DNA of 64,000 bases, taken from the NCBI RefSeq assembly GCF_030709675.1, contig NZ_JAUZQD010000008.1:355397-419396 (forward strand), written 5' to 3'. Origin of the DNA: Symbioplanes lichenis (lineage in GTDB: Bacteria; Actinomycetota; Actinomycetes; Mycobacteriales; Micromonosporaceae). The notes under the pieces were generated by a model. It was not told the origin of the DNA and did not search any database. It saw nothing but the letters and a program-made list of their open reading frames with translations. Shown here piece by piece: positions 8,594 through 18,327 of the stretch. A program made the position numbers and the translations under genes. Numbering within the stretch: the stretch's first letter is position 1; each line of letters begins with the position of its first letter.

Positions 8594-9546
8594 AGGCCCT
8601 CGGCCCGGTCCTCGCCCAGCGCGGTCAGGCGGTCGCGCAGCCGGGCGGCCTCCTCGGGCGGCAACCCGGGGATCTTGGCGTCGCTGGCCGCCGCGGCCGT
8701 GTGCAACTGGACGGTGGCCAGCTTGAACGCCCGCTCCAGCGGCCCGGCGGTCACATCCACGAACTGCATCCGCGCGTACGGCACGATGGACAGCCGGCGC
8801 ACCACGAGCCCGTGCCGGACGAGCAGATCATTGTCCCGCTCGGCGTAGCCCCACGCGCGCACCGCCCGCACGGTGATCCAGGAGCGCCAGACCGTGAAGA
8901 CCAGCTCCAGCCCGATGAGCACCGGCCACAGCCAGAAGCCGGTCAGCGCCCAGCCGACGCCGAGCCCGGCCAGGACGACGGCGACCCAGATCGCCCGGTT
9001 GATCAGCTCCACAGTGATCAGCTTGGGCGAGACTGGGCGCCACTGGACGGTGTCGGGCCAGGGTTCGAGGGCGCTCTCCGGCCCGTACGCCGGGGGAGCC
9101 CCATAGCCCTGCGGCGCTCCGTAGCCCTGTGGAGGTCCGTAGCTCTGCGGCGGCGCGCCGTATCCGCCGGGCGCCGACACGCCGCCGGGCGGTCCATACA
9201 TTCCCGGTGCGGCGTCCGGCGGCCCGTAGCTCCCGGGCACGTTCGTCGGCGCACCGGCGTAACCGGGCGTGTGCATCGGCGTGGCGGCGGGTTCGGGCGG
9301 AGTGAGTGGTGGTCCGTAGGTCCCGGGCGCGCCCGGCGGCGGGCCGGCGGGACCGGGGCCGTTGGACGGCGGTCCGTAGGCCGCGGTCTCACCTGGCGGC
9401 GGGCCGGCGGGACCGGGTGTCGTGGTCGTCATGGGTGGCGGTGGGTAGGCCCCGGGCGCGCTCGTCGGCGGCGTGGCCGCGTGGTGCGGCGGCGGGTCGG
9501 CCGGGCCGGGGGTGCCGGGCGTGCTCACGCCGGGAAGCTCGCTCAC
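8590..9546 (-). CDS. PH domain-containing membrane protein with Pro/Gly/Tyr-rich N-terminus (YdbS-like)
   Basis: 318 residues. Residues 1-160 are a Pro/Gly-rich tail with repeated short motifs such as YGPPQGYGAPQGYG, presumably disordered and cytoplasmic. Two transmembrane helices follow (AIWVAVVLAGLGVGWALTG and WPVLIGLELVFTVW), then one bPH2 domain with RDNDLLVRHGLVVRRLSIV and PYARMQFVDVTAGPLER. The same PYARMQ motif appears in the coupled downstream gene, and the two proteins are the usual YdbS/YdbT pair. The stop overlaps the next start by four bases. Confidence 0.8.
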   Translation of the reverse strand: MSELPGVSTPGTPGPADPPPHHAATPPTSAPGAYPPPPMTTTTPGPAGPPPGETAAYGPPSNGPGPAGPPPGAPGTYGPPLTPPEPAATPMHTPGYAGAPTNVPGSYGPPDAAPGMYGPPGGVSAPGGYGAPPQSYGPPQGYGAPQGYGAPPAYGPESALEPWPDTVQWRPVSPKLITVELINRAIWVAVVLAGLGVGWALTGFWLWPVLIGLELVFTVWRSWITVRAVRAWGYAERDNDLLVRHGLVVRRLSIVPYARMQFVDVTAGPLERAFKLATVQLHTAAAASDAKIPGLPPEEAARLRDRLTALGEDRAEGL

Positions 9547-9556
9547 CCCTGAAAGA

Positions 9557-9769
9557 CTAGGCGGTGGCGGGGAACGCGGTCACCTCGCGCAGGAAACCCC
9601 GCGCGCCCAGGAAGTCGGACAGGTGCTCGCGGTGCTGGTCACAGGCCAGCCACGTTTTTCTGTACGCGGGCTCGTGCAGCTTGGGATTGTTCCACCGCAA
9701 CGCCCACGACGCAGCCGACCGGCAGCCCTTGGCGGAACACTGCACCGCCACTTCCTCGTCCACCCGCAA
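9557..9769 (-). CDS. Small conserved zinc-binding protein
   Basis: About 70 residues. The Cys pair in CSAKGC and the CDQHREH segment look like a four-ligand zinc site (Cys, Cys, Cys, His), with a conserved-looking core WALRWNNPKLHEP between them. The start is TTG at 9769 or, equally likely, GTG at 9763. I recall similar short actinobacterial proteins of unknown function but no established role. It lies 10 bp upstream of the PH-domain operon and is probably its first gene. Confidence 0.65.
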   Translation of the reverse strand: MRVDEEVAVQCSAKGCRSAASWALRWNNPKLHEPAYRKTWLACDQHREHLSDFLGARGFLREVTAFPATA

Positions 9770-10137
9770 ACTCTATCCAGCAGCGCGACGAAACCCGGAA
9801 GCCCGCACCGCGGCGCCTCCACCGGACGCGCCCGGCGGCGAGTGTTTGAGCGCCGGGCGACCACGGGGGAAGTCGCCCGGCGACGGGGTGAATGCTACAC
9901 GGGCCGCACGAGCTCGCGTCCACCCGGCGCGGTGCCCGTCCGTGCTCATCGCGCAGAAAGATCGACATGTTCGCCGCCCGGGTCGGCGCGTAATGCGGCA
10001 CTGGCGGACCGCTCCGAGCGGCGTCGTGTAAGTCTTGGGGGTCGGCACGCACGCCGATCCCGTCCGGCCGCGCGCCGGGCCGGGCCGGAGTGCTCGCCGA
10101 CGTGACCGCACAGTGCAGACCAGCTGTTGGAGGACCG
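9770..10137. other. Divergent intergenic region with an 11-bp inverted repeat
   Basis: 368 bp separate the zinc protein (minus) from moxR (plus). The only clear structure is a perfect inverted repeat, CGCCGGGCGAC at 9851-9861 and its complement at 9872-9882, with a 10-base loop and no T-tract. It may be an operator or an RNA hairpin. No gene is supported here. Confidence 0.5.
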
Positions 10138-11550
<1,413 letters not shown>

Positions 11551-11560
11551 CGGCACGCCG

Positions 11561-12826
11561 ATGACCACCGCCGACACGCCGCCCTCAGGCGACGCTTCCG
11601 CGCCGGTCAGTGCGCCGCCCGGGTGGAACGCGCCGGTCAGTGCGCCGCCCGGGTGGAACGCGACCGCGCCCAGCGACATGCCCACGTTCGGCGCCCCGGT
11701 CGCCCCGGTGGCGACGGAAGGCGTGACGGCAGGCACACCACCACTCGGCGCGCCGGCTTCGACGAGCGGCCCGGCGGCGACCGGCGCCACGCGAGCCGGG
11801 CAGCAGAGCGGGACACGGTTCGAGCTGCCGCCGGTGACTTCCGGTTCGGGAACGGCGCGCGCGGAGGCCGTACTCAATCGTCTGCAGCTCTTGGTCACCC
11901 GCAAGCTGGACGGGCTGCTTCAGGGTGACTACGTGGGGTTGTTGCCCGGGCCCGGGAGCGAGGCGGGGGAGAGCCGCGAGTACCGGCCCGGTGACGACGT
12001 GCGACGCATGGACTGGCCGGTGACGGCGCGCACCACGTTGCCGCACGTGCGGCGCACGGTCGCGGACCGGGAGCTCGAGACGTGGATGGCGCTGGACTTG
12101 TCGGCGAGCCTCGACTTCGGCACGGCGAACTGTCTCAAACGCGACCTCGTCCTCGCCGCCGCCACGGCCATGGCGCATCTCACGGTGCGCGGCGGCAACC
12201 GGATCGGCGCGGTGGTCGGCACCGGTGCGGGCCGGGCCGTCCCCGAGTCGCGGGGCGGCTGGTCGTGGCTCCGGCGCAGCCGGCGCGCCGAGGCCGTACC
12301 CGAATCGGCGTCGGTGATCCGCATGCCGGCGCGTCCCGGCCGCAAGGAGGCGCAGGGGCTGCTGCGCGCGATCGCGCGCACCGAGATCAGGCCCGGCCGC
12401 GCCGACCTGGGCGAGTTGATCGACATGCTCAACCGCCCGCCGCGCCGCCGGGGTGTCGCGGTCGTCGTGTCCGACTTCATGGCGCCGGTCGACGGCTGGT
12501 CGCTGCCGCTGCGCAAGCTGGCCGTGCGCCACGACGTCCTGGCGATCGAGGTGGTCGACCCGCGCGAGCTCGAGCTGCCCGACGTCGGCGTGCTGACCCT
12601 CGCCGACCCGGAGACCGGCGCGCTGCACGAGGTGCAGACGGCCGACCCCCAACTGCGCCAGAGGTACGCCGAGGAGGCCGGCCGCCAGCGCGGGGAGATC
12701 GCCCGTGCCCTGCGCGCCGCCGGGGCCGCCCACCTCCGCCTGCGCACGGACTCCGACTGGCTGCTCGACGTCGTACGTTTCGTCGCCGCGCAACGCCACG
12801 CCCGTACCCGGGGAACCACCCGATGA
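11561..12826 (+). CDS. DUF58 domain-containing protein
   Basis: 421 residues. The first ~110 are Pro/Ala/Thr-rich, with an 11-residue duplication (VSAPPGWNA twice near residue 15). The conserved DUF58 core starts with a coiled-coil-like helix and the hallmark REYRPGDDVRRMDWPVTAR at about 137-155, followed by a von Willebrand A-like fold (ALDLSASLDFG). Such proteins are partners of MoxR ATPases. The stop overlaps an ATG (ATGA at 12823). C-terminus RHARTRGTTR is partly duplicated about 250 bp downstream. Confidence 0.9.
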   Translation: MTTADTPPSGDASAPVSAPPGWNAPVSAPPGWNATAPSDMPTFGAPVAPVATEGVTAGTPPLGAPASTSGPAATGATRAGQQSGTRFELPPVTSGSGTARAEAVLNRLQLLVTRKLDGLLQGDYVGLLPGPGSEAGESREYRPGDDVRRMDWPVTARTTLPHVRRTVADRELETWMALDLSASLDFGTANCLKRDLVLAAATAMAHLTVRGGNRIGAVVGTGAGRAVPESRGGWSWLRRSRRAEAVPESASVIRMPARPGRKEAQGLLRAIARTEIRPGRADLGELIDMLNRPPRRRGVAVVVSDFMAPVDGWSLPLRKLAVRHDVLAIEVVDPRELELPDVGVLTLADPETGALHEVQTADPQLRQRYAEEAGRQRGEIARALRAAGAAHLRLRTDSDWLLDVVRFVAAQRHARTRGTTR

Positions 12827-13077
12827 CGACGCGTCCCGCCGCTCTCCCTCGCCGGGGGCGCACCGTTTCCCCTGCTGCGCCGCTTTGTCCTGCCGCGCCG
12901 CTTTTCGCTGCTGCGCCGCTTTCCTCTGCCGCGCCGCTTTCTCTCGCCGGGGCCGCGCCGCTTTCTCTCGCGCGCCGGCGCTGCGCTCCCTTGCCGGGGC
13001 CGCGCCGCGGTGACACGCTCGCAGCAGGGAACGAACCGATGACCCGCCACGATCGCACCCGGGGGACCGCCCGATGA
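12790..13077. repeat. Low-complexity insertion flanked by copies of the DUF58 gene end; possible 84-residue ORF
   Basis: Between the DUF58 stop and the VWA start lie 250 bp of ~18-bp degenerate repeats around TGCTGCGCCGCTTTC. The end of this stretch (about 13045-13077) is a close copy of the DUF58 3' end (about 12793-12826); both finish in CCCGATGA. The frame from ATG 12823 encodes 84 residues, ends at 13077, and overlaps both neighbours by ATGA. It is rich in AAPLS and ends RHDRTRGTAR, echoing the DUF58 C-terminus. Most likely a duplicated gene end expanded by repeats; expression as a small protein cannot be excluded. Confidence 0.7.
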
Positions 13078-14024
13078 TCCGTTTCCTGCAGCCGTGGTGG
13101 CTGCTCGCCGTGCTCCCCGTGGTGGTCGTCGCGGGCTTCTACGTGTGGCGGCAGTTCCGCAAGCGCCAGTACGCGATGAAGTTCACCAACGTGAACCTCC
13201 TCCGCAGCCTCGCCCCCCGCGGCCTGGGCTGGCGCCGCCACGTGTCCGCCGCGGCGATGCTGCTCAGCCTGCTCGTGCTCGCGCTGGGCCTGGCCCGCCC
13301 GTCGATCGACAAGGAAGAGCCGCTCGAACGCGCCACCGTGATGCTCGCCATCGACGTCTCCCTGTCCATGGAGGCGGACGACGTGGCGCCCAACCGCATC
13401 GAGGCGGCACAGGAGGCGGCCAAGGCGTTCGTGCAGGAGCTGCCCCAGACGTACAACCTGGGTCTGGTCTCCTTCGCCAAGTCCGCCAACGTCCTGGTCC
13501 CGCCGACCAAGGACCGCGCCGCGGTGATCTCCGGCATCGACGGTCTCACACTGGCCGAGGCGACCGCGACCGGCGAGGCCGTGTTCACGTCGCTGGACGC
13601 CATCCGTTCGGTCCCCGCCGACGGCGCCGACGGGGCCCCGCCCGCGCGCATCGTGCTGCTGTCGGACGGCTACCGCACCTCGGGCCGCTCGGTCGAGGAC
13701 GCCGCCTCGGCCGCCTCGGCCGCCAACGTCCCGGTCTCGACGATCGCCTTCGGCACGGACTCCGGCATCGTCGACATCCGCGGCGTCCTCCAGCGCGTGC
13801 CGGTCGACCGGCTCTCGCTGCAGCAGCTCGCGGAGAAGACCAAGGGCTATTTCTACGAGGCCGCTTCGGTGAGCGAGCTCAAGCAGGTGTACGAGGACAT
13901 GGGCAGCTCGATCGGCCACCGTGTCCAGCCGCGGGAGATCACCCAGTGGTACGCCGGAGCAGCCCTGCTGTTCGGTCTGGCGGCCGCGGGCCTGAGCATG
14001 CTGTGGACGTCACGCCTGCCGTGA
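13074..14024 (+). CDS. VWA domain-containing membrane protein (BatA-like)
   Basis: 316 residues. Two N-terminal helices (WWLLAVLPVVVVAGFYVW; AAAMLLSLLVLALGLA), a von Willebrand A domain with a complete MIDAS start DVSLSM near residue 93, and a C-terminal helix AALLFGLAAAGLSMLW. It corresponds to the Bat/aerotolerance-like partner of MoxR and DUF58. The ATG overlaps the end of the preceding small frame. Likely forms a membrane-anchored metal-dependent interaction platform; no substrate is known. Confidence 0.9.
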   Translation: MIRFLQPWWLLAVLPVVVVAGFYVWRQFRKRQYAMKFTNVNLLRSLAPRGLGWRRHVSAAAMLLSLLVLALGLARPSIDKEEPLERATVMLAIDVSLSMEADDVAPNRIEAAQEAAKAFVQELPQTYNLGLVSFAKSANVLVPPTKDRAAVISGIDGLTLAEATATGEAVFTSLDAIRSVPADGADGAPPARIVLLSDGYRTSGRSVEDAASAASAANVPVSTIAFGTDSGIVDIRGVLQRVPVDRLSLQQLAEKTKGYFYEAASVSELKQVYEDMGSSIGHRVQPREITQWYAGAALLFGLAAAGLSMLWTSRLP

Positions 14025-14351
14025 TCGCGCGCGGGTTACGGGGTTGACGCCCGGTCGCCGATCCGCGTGGCGCGCGCTGTGTTTTCCGCGCGTGCGTCTC
14101 TTCCCGTGGGAGGCGCTGCTTGTGCGTCTCCGGTCGCCGCACCTTTTGGGCGAGCGTCTTGCCGTGCGATGGGCTGTGCCTGCCGCCCTCTTCGCGCGGG
14201 CGCCGGGTCGGCGACGTGCCCCTTCCGCGCGGTCGCGGGGGTCAGCGCCGCGTCGGGCGGTCGATCCGACTGGTCCGGCCGGCGGCTCTCCCGGGGGAAC
14301 CGCCGAACGGCGCGGATCGGTGGGCACGGCGTGTCGGATGATTGGGACCGG

Positions 14352-14438
14352 TCATGCGTTGTTGTGGGCCAGCACGAAGACGACGAGCACCCAGGCGGCG
14401 GCGATGGTGAAGCTCAGTGGAGCAAGAAAACGGCTCAT
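14352..14438 (-). CDS. 28-residue single-pass membrane peptide
   Basis: Short frame from the ATG ending at 14438 to TGA at 14352-14354. It starts MSRFLAPLSFTIAAAW, continues VLVVFVLAHNNA and is a single hydrophobic helix with a basic N-terminus and polar C-terminus. GGAAG lies 8 bases before the ATG. The composition is unlike the surrounding non-coding GC-rich sequence, which favours a real gene. No family recognised; about the size of KdpF-type accessory peptides but without kdp genes nearby. Confidence 0.55.
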   Translation of the reverse strand: MSRFLAPLSFTIAAAWVLVVFVLAHNNA

Positions 14439-14706
14439 GGCAATGACTTCCGACGGCGGCGGCGAACGGGAAAGTGCGCACACGGCAGTCGTGACCGGAG
14501 CCTTCAGCGCAGGCGCGGTGCCACCGTCCGGGGATGTTCAGCCCAGGACGGGACCGGTGATCGAGCCGAGCACGGCACGAACCCCGGCGAAGCACAAGTG
14601 GCGACAGAAGGCGGAGACTGTGTCAGCGGCCGAAGCCCGGCATCACCGCGCCTCCACGCGGAAGGCGCGGGGCGAGGCGGTGGCTCAGGACGGCTGACGA
14701 GCGGCC

Positions 14707-14767
14707 CGGCCACGACTAGGAGGATCGCTATCTCGCACAGCGATCACCTCCAGAGCTAGTCGGGCCG
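14707..14767. terminator. Large imperfect hairpin, possible terminator or structured RNA
   Basis: Outer arms CGGCCaCGACTAG (14707-14719) and CTAGTCGGGCCG (14756-14767) pair over 12 bp with one bulge; an inner stem GGAGGATCGCT pairs with AGCGATCACCTCC around a 9-base loop. It lies 28 bp beyond the acyltransferase stop and 270 bp upstream of the 28-residue peptide. No U-tract on either strand, so a classic terminator is not certain. Confidence 0.6.
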
Positions 14768-14794
14768 TAACGAACCGTGGTGAAGAGTACCCCC

Positions 14795-16636
14795 TCACAG
14801 CCACTTGAAAAATCCGGACCTGGGTGTGCTGCGCCACGTGCGAAAGGACCGCCGCGCCCGTATCCCCGCGCGCCGGAATTCGTTCGTGCGCACACCCTCT
14901 GCCGCCTCACGAGGTGCCGAAGTTCCGAGTGCCGGCGCCCGATGATCGGCGGGTGCTCGCAGCGCCAAGGCACCCGAGAGTGATCGGTTCGTGGCCGCGG
15001 CACCACCGTTCCCGCTAGTGATCGGTCGATGGCCGCGGCGCCACCGCACCCGAGAGTGATCAGGTGATGGCCGCTGCACCACCTCATCCGCGAGTGATCG
15101 GTCAGTGGTCGCCACCTCATCCGCCCGTGACCGTCGTCGTCGCAGCACCCGACTGCTGTGCACCGCCACGGCGAGCACGACGGCCAGCACCGGAAGCCAA
15201 GCGACACGCCAAGCCACCCAGCTGGTGTCGCCGGGCGTGCCGATCATCCCGGGCAGTCCGAGCGCCACCGCGGCGCCTGCGGTCACCAGCAGGACGGATT
15301 GATGCCACAGGTAGACGGGCAGCGCGTATCTGTTGAGCGCGGCCACCCACCGCCACGGCCGGTCGGCTATCGGTCGCAGCAGGAGGAAGACGCCCACCTG
15401 AGCGACGGCCAGAGCGATGGCGGCCAGCGACGGCGGGTCCAGATTCGACCGCCCCGCCCCGGGAACCCCGACCGCACTGACCGGGTAACCCCCGACGCCG
15501 ACCAGCGTGACCAGACTCGCCGAACCCATCACCGCCAGCAGCACGGCGTGTCGGCGCCCTGCCAGACGACCCCGAGCCACAGCAACACCCAGACACCACG
15601 GAACCGCCCAGGCCGCCGCCACGGCCAGATAACCAGCCCAAGCCGGCAGCGCCGAAATCCCGGCGACGAAATGTCCGGTCCCGCCGTTGTCGGCGCCGCC
15701 CACTATTGACGGAGACATCGTCGCCGCCCGGCCGAACGTCATCATCCCGGCCGCACAATCAAGCGCGGCAACAACTGCAACCGCGACGCCCGCACCGCCG
15801 AATAGCCACGCAATCCCGCAACGCCGAAGTACAGGCGTGATGACGAGCAGAGCAAAGTACGGCACCAAGAACCACAACGGACTCACCGCCAGCCGGCCCG
15901 CCGTCGCCAGAGTCACCCCCGAAACCCCCGCCGCCGCCCCGAAAAACAGCACAACCATCCACGACCCGAGAAGAACCATCACCCCCTTCCAGGTACGCCC
16001 GACCCGCCGCCGCACAAGCACTGCCTGTCCCGTCGGTGCAGCCCCTCCCCGAGGCGTAACCGCCCCATGCCCCGCTTCTGCCGCGCGTTGCCCCGTCGCT
16101 GCCTCTTGCTGCGCCGCCGTTTGCCGCGCTGCCTCTTGCTGCGCCGCCGTTTGCCGCGCTGCCTCTTGCTGCGCCGCCTTCTGCTGCGCCGCGTTCCTGC
16201 ACCCCGCTCGAGTGGCCGCGAAGCCTCCCGCGAAGAAGAACAGTCCAAGCGTCTGGAGAAACCAACTCACCGGCGCCGCTTGGGGAAATGTGGCAAGGGG
16301 GCTCGTGGTGTGCAGCCCGTCCGCACGCATGACAAGTCCCGTGACAAGCCAGTGCCCGACCACAACGCCGGCCATCGCCATTGCCCGCGCGGTGTCGACG
16401 CCTCGATCGCGCCCATTCGTGCCGGCCGTCCCAGTGCCGGAACAGGCGGGCCGCGCGCCTCCGCCAGAGAAGGCATGCCGCGCGTCTCCGCCCAAAGAGG
16501 CAGACCGCACGTCTCCATCTGAAGTGGCACTCGGCCGTAGGTCTGCGGAGGGAGGCAATTCCGGACGAACGCGCGGGCGCCCCTCCGCGCGGGTGATCAA
16601 GTTCGGTCGTCCGCGCACCCCGGGCCGGCGGGTCAT
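14795..16636 (-). CDS. Acyltransferase-3 (OafA/YrhL-like) integral membrane protein with repeat insertions
   Basis: 613 residues. The acyltransferase-3 fold starts at RGVDTARAMAMAGVVVGHW (the His following helix 1 is the family's key residue) and runs through about ten helices ending near AWLPVLAVVLAVAVHSSRV. Such enzymes transfer acyl groups to sugars or envelope lipids from the membrane. Three parts look non-native: a ~70-residue N-terminal extension, an insert between helices 2 and 3 made of AAQQEAARQT repeats (30-bp units), and a ~110-residue C-terminal tail encoded by ~38-bp repeats. The start overlaps the hydrolase stop (ATGA at 16633), giving a two-gene operon. Confidence 0.75.
   Translation of the reverse strand: MTRRPGVRGRPNLITRAEGRPRVRPELPPSADLRPSATSDGDVRSASLGGDARHAFSGGGARPACSGTGTAGTNGRDRGVDTARAMAMAGVVVGHWLVTGLVMRADGLHTTSPLATFPQAAPVSWFLQTLGLFFFAGGFAATRAGCRNAAQQKAAQQEAARQTAAQQEAARQTAAQQEAATGQRAAEAGHGAVTPRGGAAPTGQAVLVRRRVGRTWKGVMVLLGSWMVVLFFGAAAGVSGVTLATAGRLAVSPLWFLVPYFALLVITPVLRRCGIAWLFGGAGVAVAVVAALDCAAGMMTFGRAATMSPSIVGGADNGGTGHFVAGISALPAWAGYLAVAAAWAVPWCLGVAVARGRLAGRRHAVLLAVMGSASLVTLVGVGGYPVSAVGVPGAGRSNLDPPSLAAIALAVAQVGVFLLLRPIADRPWRWVAALNRYALPVYLWHQSVLLVTAGAAVALGLPGMIGTPGDTSWVAWRVAWLPVLAVVLAVAVHSSRVLRRRRSRADEVATTDRSLADEVVQRPSPDHSRVRWRRGHRPITSGNGGAAATNRSLSGALALRAPADHRAPALGTSAPREAAEGVRTNEFRRAGIRARRSFRTWRSTPRSGFFKWL
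14971..15130. repeat. ~38-bp degenerate repeats at the acyltransferase 3' end
   Basis: Four to five imperfect copies of a unit running through AGTGATCGGT and GGCCGCGGCACCAC, spaced roughly 33-38 bp. They sit inside the C-terminal part of the acyltransferase reading frame and appear to have extended it beyond the conserved domain. Confidence 0.75.
16098..16190. repeat. 30-bp coding minisatellite in the acyltransferase gene
   Basis: A 30-bp unit beginning GCTGCCTCTTGCTGC starts at 16098, 16128 and 16158, with a decayed continuation. It is in frame and encodes the Ala/Gln-rich loop between predicted membrane helices 2 and 3. Confidence 0.9.
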
Positions 16637-17793
16637 GAGGCGGCCGCGGCGGGGACACGCCCGACGACGATGTCCGCGACCGCCGCGAGTGTCGGGGTGC
16701 CGGGGACGAGGTAGCCGTCGTGGCCGCGTACACCGGTGGTGGGAAGGGTGACCGCCCCGAAGGCCGGCGCGGACGGACGGCGCCCGTGGCCCAGGTGGCC
16801 GAGTCGAAGTTGCGGTATGCGCCGGATCCAGTCGTCGGCGGCCAGCGCCGACCACACGCGCGCACCGCCCAGTTCGTCCGCGTGCCGGACGCCCATGCCC
16901 GGCGCGCCGAGCGCCACGATGTCATGCACCCGGGCGAGTCGGCAGGCGGCCAGCCCCGCGACGAGTGCGCCGTAGCTGTGCCCGATCACGGTGACAGCCG
17001 CGCCACGCGGGAGCGAACGGACGAAATCGCTCAACGCGCCGGCGCCGGTCAGCGCCCGGAGATCACGAGCCGCCTCCAGATCCAGCCCGGCGGGCGGCTC
17101 GTAACCGAGCCACGCCACCACCGCCACCCGAGCTCCCGGATCCGCGCGGCGGGCGGCGGCAAGAACAGCCCGAGCCTGTACGGCCGGAGCCCGCCCCGCC
17201 ACGCCCCCGAGCCCCCGATCGAAGTCGGCGAGCCGCGTGCTCACCCCCGGAACCAGAACCGCGATCCGCTCCGCCCCTTCCAGGTCCCCGATCACCTCCA
17301 CCGCCCGTCCGCTCCCACCGGAATCGAACGACAAGAACCGCCGCCCCGCCCGAACCCAGTCCGAGTAGGGCTCCCCAGCGGCACCCATCGCCGCCCGAAC
17401 CCGACTCTGCTCAGCCGAAAAGACCTGGGAACGGTCCGAACTCCCTGCCCCCACCCCGCCGTGGCCCGAACCCCCGACCCCCGGCCCACCGTCGCCCGAC
17501 CCCTCGATGCGCGCCCCGCGATTGCCCGACCCTTCGACCCTCGTCCGGGATCGACCGCGCGCGTCCGAGTCCGCCCCGCTGACAGCCGAAGGGCCGGACG
17601 ATGGAGAACCCGGGCCGTCGGCACCGATGGGCACGTCATGAGTGGTGCTGTGAGAGAAGGTGACAGTGGACGAGGCGTCGACGGCGGCTTCGCGGGGGCG
17701 TCGGCACGGTGGAGACGGATGGGGCTGCGGCACTGCCATGGCGTAGGTGGTCAGCAGCATGGTCGAGAGCGCGAGTACCGAGGTTGGACGCAT
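16633..17793 (-). CDS. DUF1023 alpha/beta hydrolase, probably secreted
   Basis: 386 residues. An N-terminal hydrophobic segment (SVLALSTMLLTTYAMA) suggests export. Residues ~45-125 are a Gly/Ser-rich region with short repeats of the EGSG type. The hydrolase domain follows: AVLVPGVSTRLADFD, nucleophile elbow GHSYG, and the late His in GHDGYLVPGT. DUF1023 is an actinobacterial family of predicted serine hydrolases of unknown substrate. Coupled to the acyltransferase, so the pair may modify and trim the same envelope compound (inference). Confidence 0.8.
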   Translation of the reverse strand: MRPTSVLALSTMLLTTYAMAVPQPHPSPPCRRPREAAVDASSTVTFSHSTTHDVPIGADGPGSPSSGPSAVSGADSDARGRSRTRVEGSGNRGARIEGSGDGGPGVGGSGHGGVGAGSSDRSQVFSAEQSRVRAAMGAAGEPYSDWVRAGRRFLSFDSGGSGRAVEVIGDLEGAERIAVLVPGVSTRLADFDRGLGGVAGRAPAVQARAVLAAARRADPGARVAVVAWLGYEPPAGLDLEAARDLRALTGAGALSDFVRSLPRGAAVTVIGHSYGALVAGLAACRLARVHDIVALGAPGMGVRHADELGGARVWSALAADDWIRRIPQLRLGHLGHGRRPSAPAFGAVTLPTTGVRGHDGYLVPGTPTLAAVADIVVGRVPAAAAS

Positions 17794-18327
17794 GCGAGGC
17801 AGCGTCCGGCGAAGGCCGGCCCCGGCGAGTCACGCCGGAGTGCTGACTTCCGCCCGGTTCCGGGGTAGCCCCTTTCCCGTACCGCGGAGCGACACCGTGC
17901 ATGTGCGCCGCGCCGGACGAGGCGGAGCGTGGAAGCCTGCGGCGGGCGGACGGATCGCCGGGGGAGAGCCGCTCGACGACGGAGCTGCGGCGGGGTGACG
18001 GCACCGAGGCTCCGGTTCGTCGTCGGGTTCGTCGGCGGGCCCTGGCGTCGGCGGCGGTCGGTCGATCCGCGGCCGGACCAAGCCGGGTCTCCTGCCGTTG
18101 TCCCCCAGCCGTTGCGCGGGGAAGCCGTTGCGAGGCGACATGTGCGCCGGGCGCCCGGGACCCCGCGCTCGCAGACGGCGACTCACCGGTGACGCGGGCG
18201 TCACGTGCGCCCAGTGGCTCCCCGCTCGCGCAGCCGGGTGGTGGCACGGGCGTTCATGGGTGCCCTGGCGGTTTCGCGCTCGCGCGGCTGGGCCGTGGCG
18301 CGGGCGTCCGGTGCGAGGTGATGCGGG
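17794..18327. other. Gap of 534 bp, no gene; imperfect ~54-bp repeats next to the response-regulator end
   Basis: Should contain the promoter of the hydrolase-acyltransferase operon, but I see no clear -35/-10 pair. From about 18190 to 18327 three imperfect ~52-54-bp direct repeats carry GCTCGCGC and CGCGGGCGT blocks, abutting the 3' end of the response-regulator gene. Open frames across the gap have no recognisable content. Confidence 0.5.

Larger units (their letters stand above)
14025..14794. other. Long intergenic region between VWA gene and acyltransferase
   Basis: 770 bp containing one small minus-strand gene (14352-14438) and a strong hairpin (14707-14767), listed separately. The rest, particularly 14040-14340 and 14450-14700, shows only frames of skewed composition without family resemblance. 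I see no other gene in it. Confidence 0.6.

Noticed and set aside
14707..14767. tRNA or T-box-like element because of a 7-bp acceptor-like stem
   Set aside because: No D-arm, anticodon arm or T-loop sequence; only nested stems.
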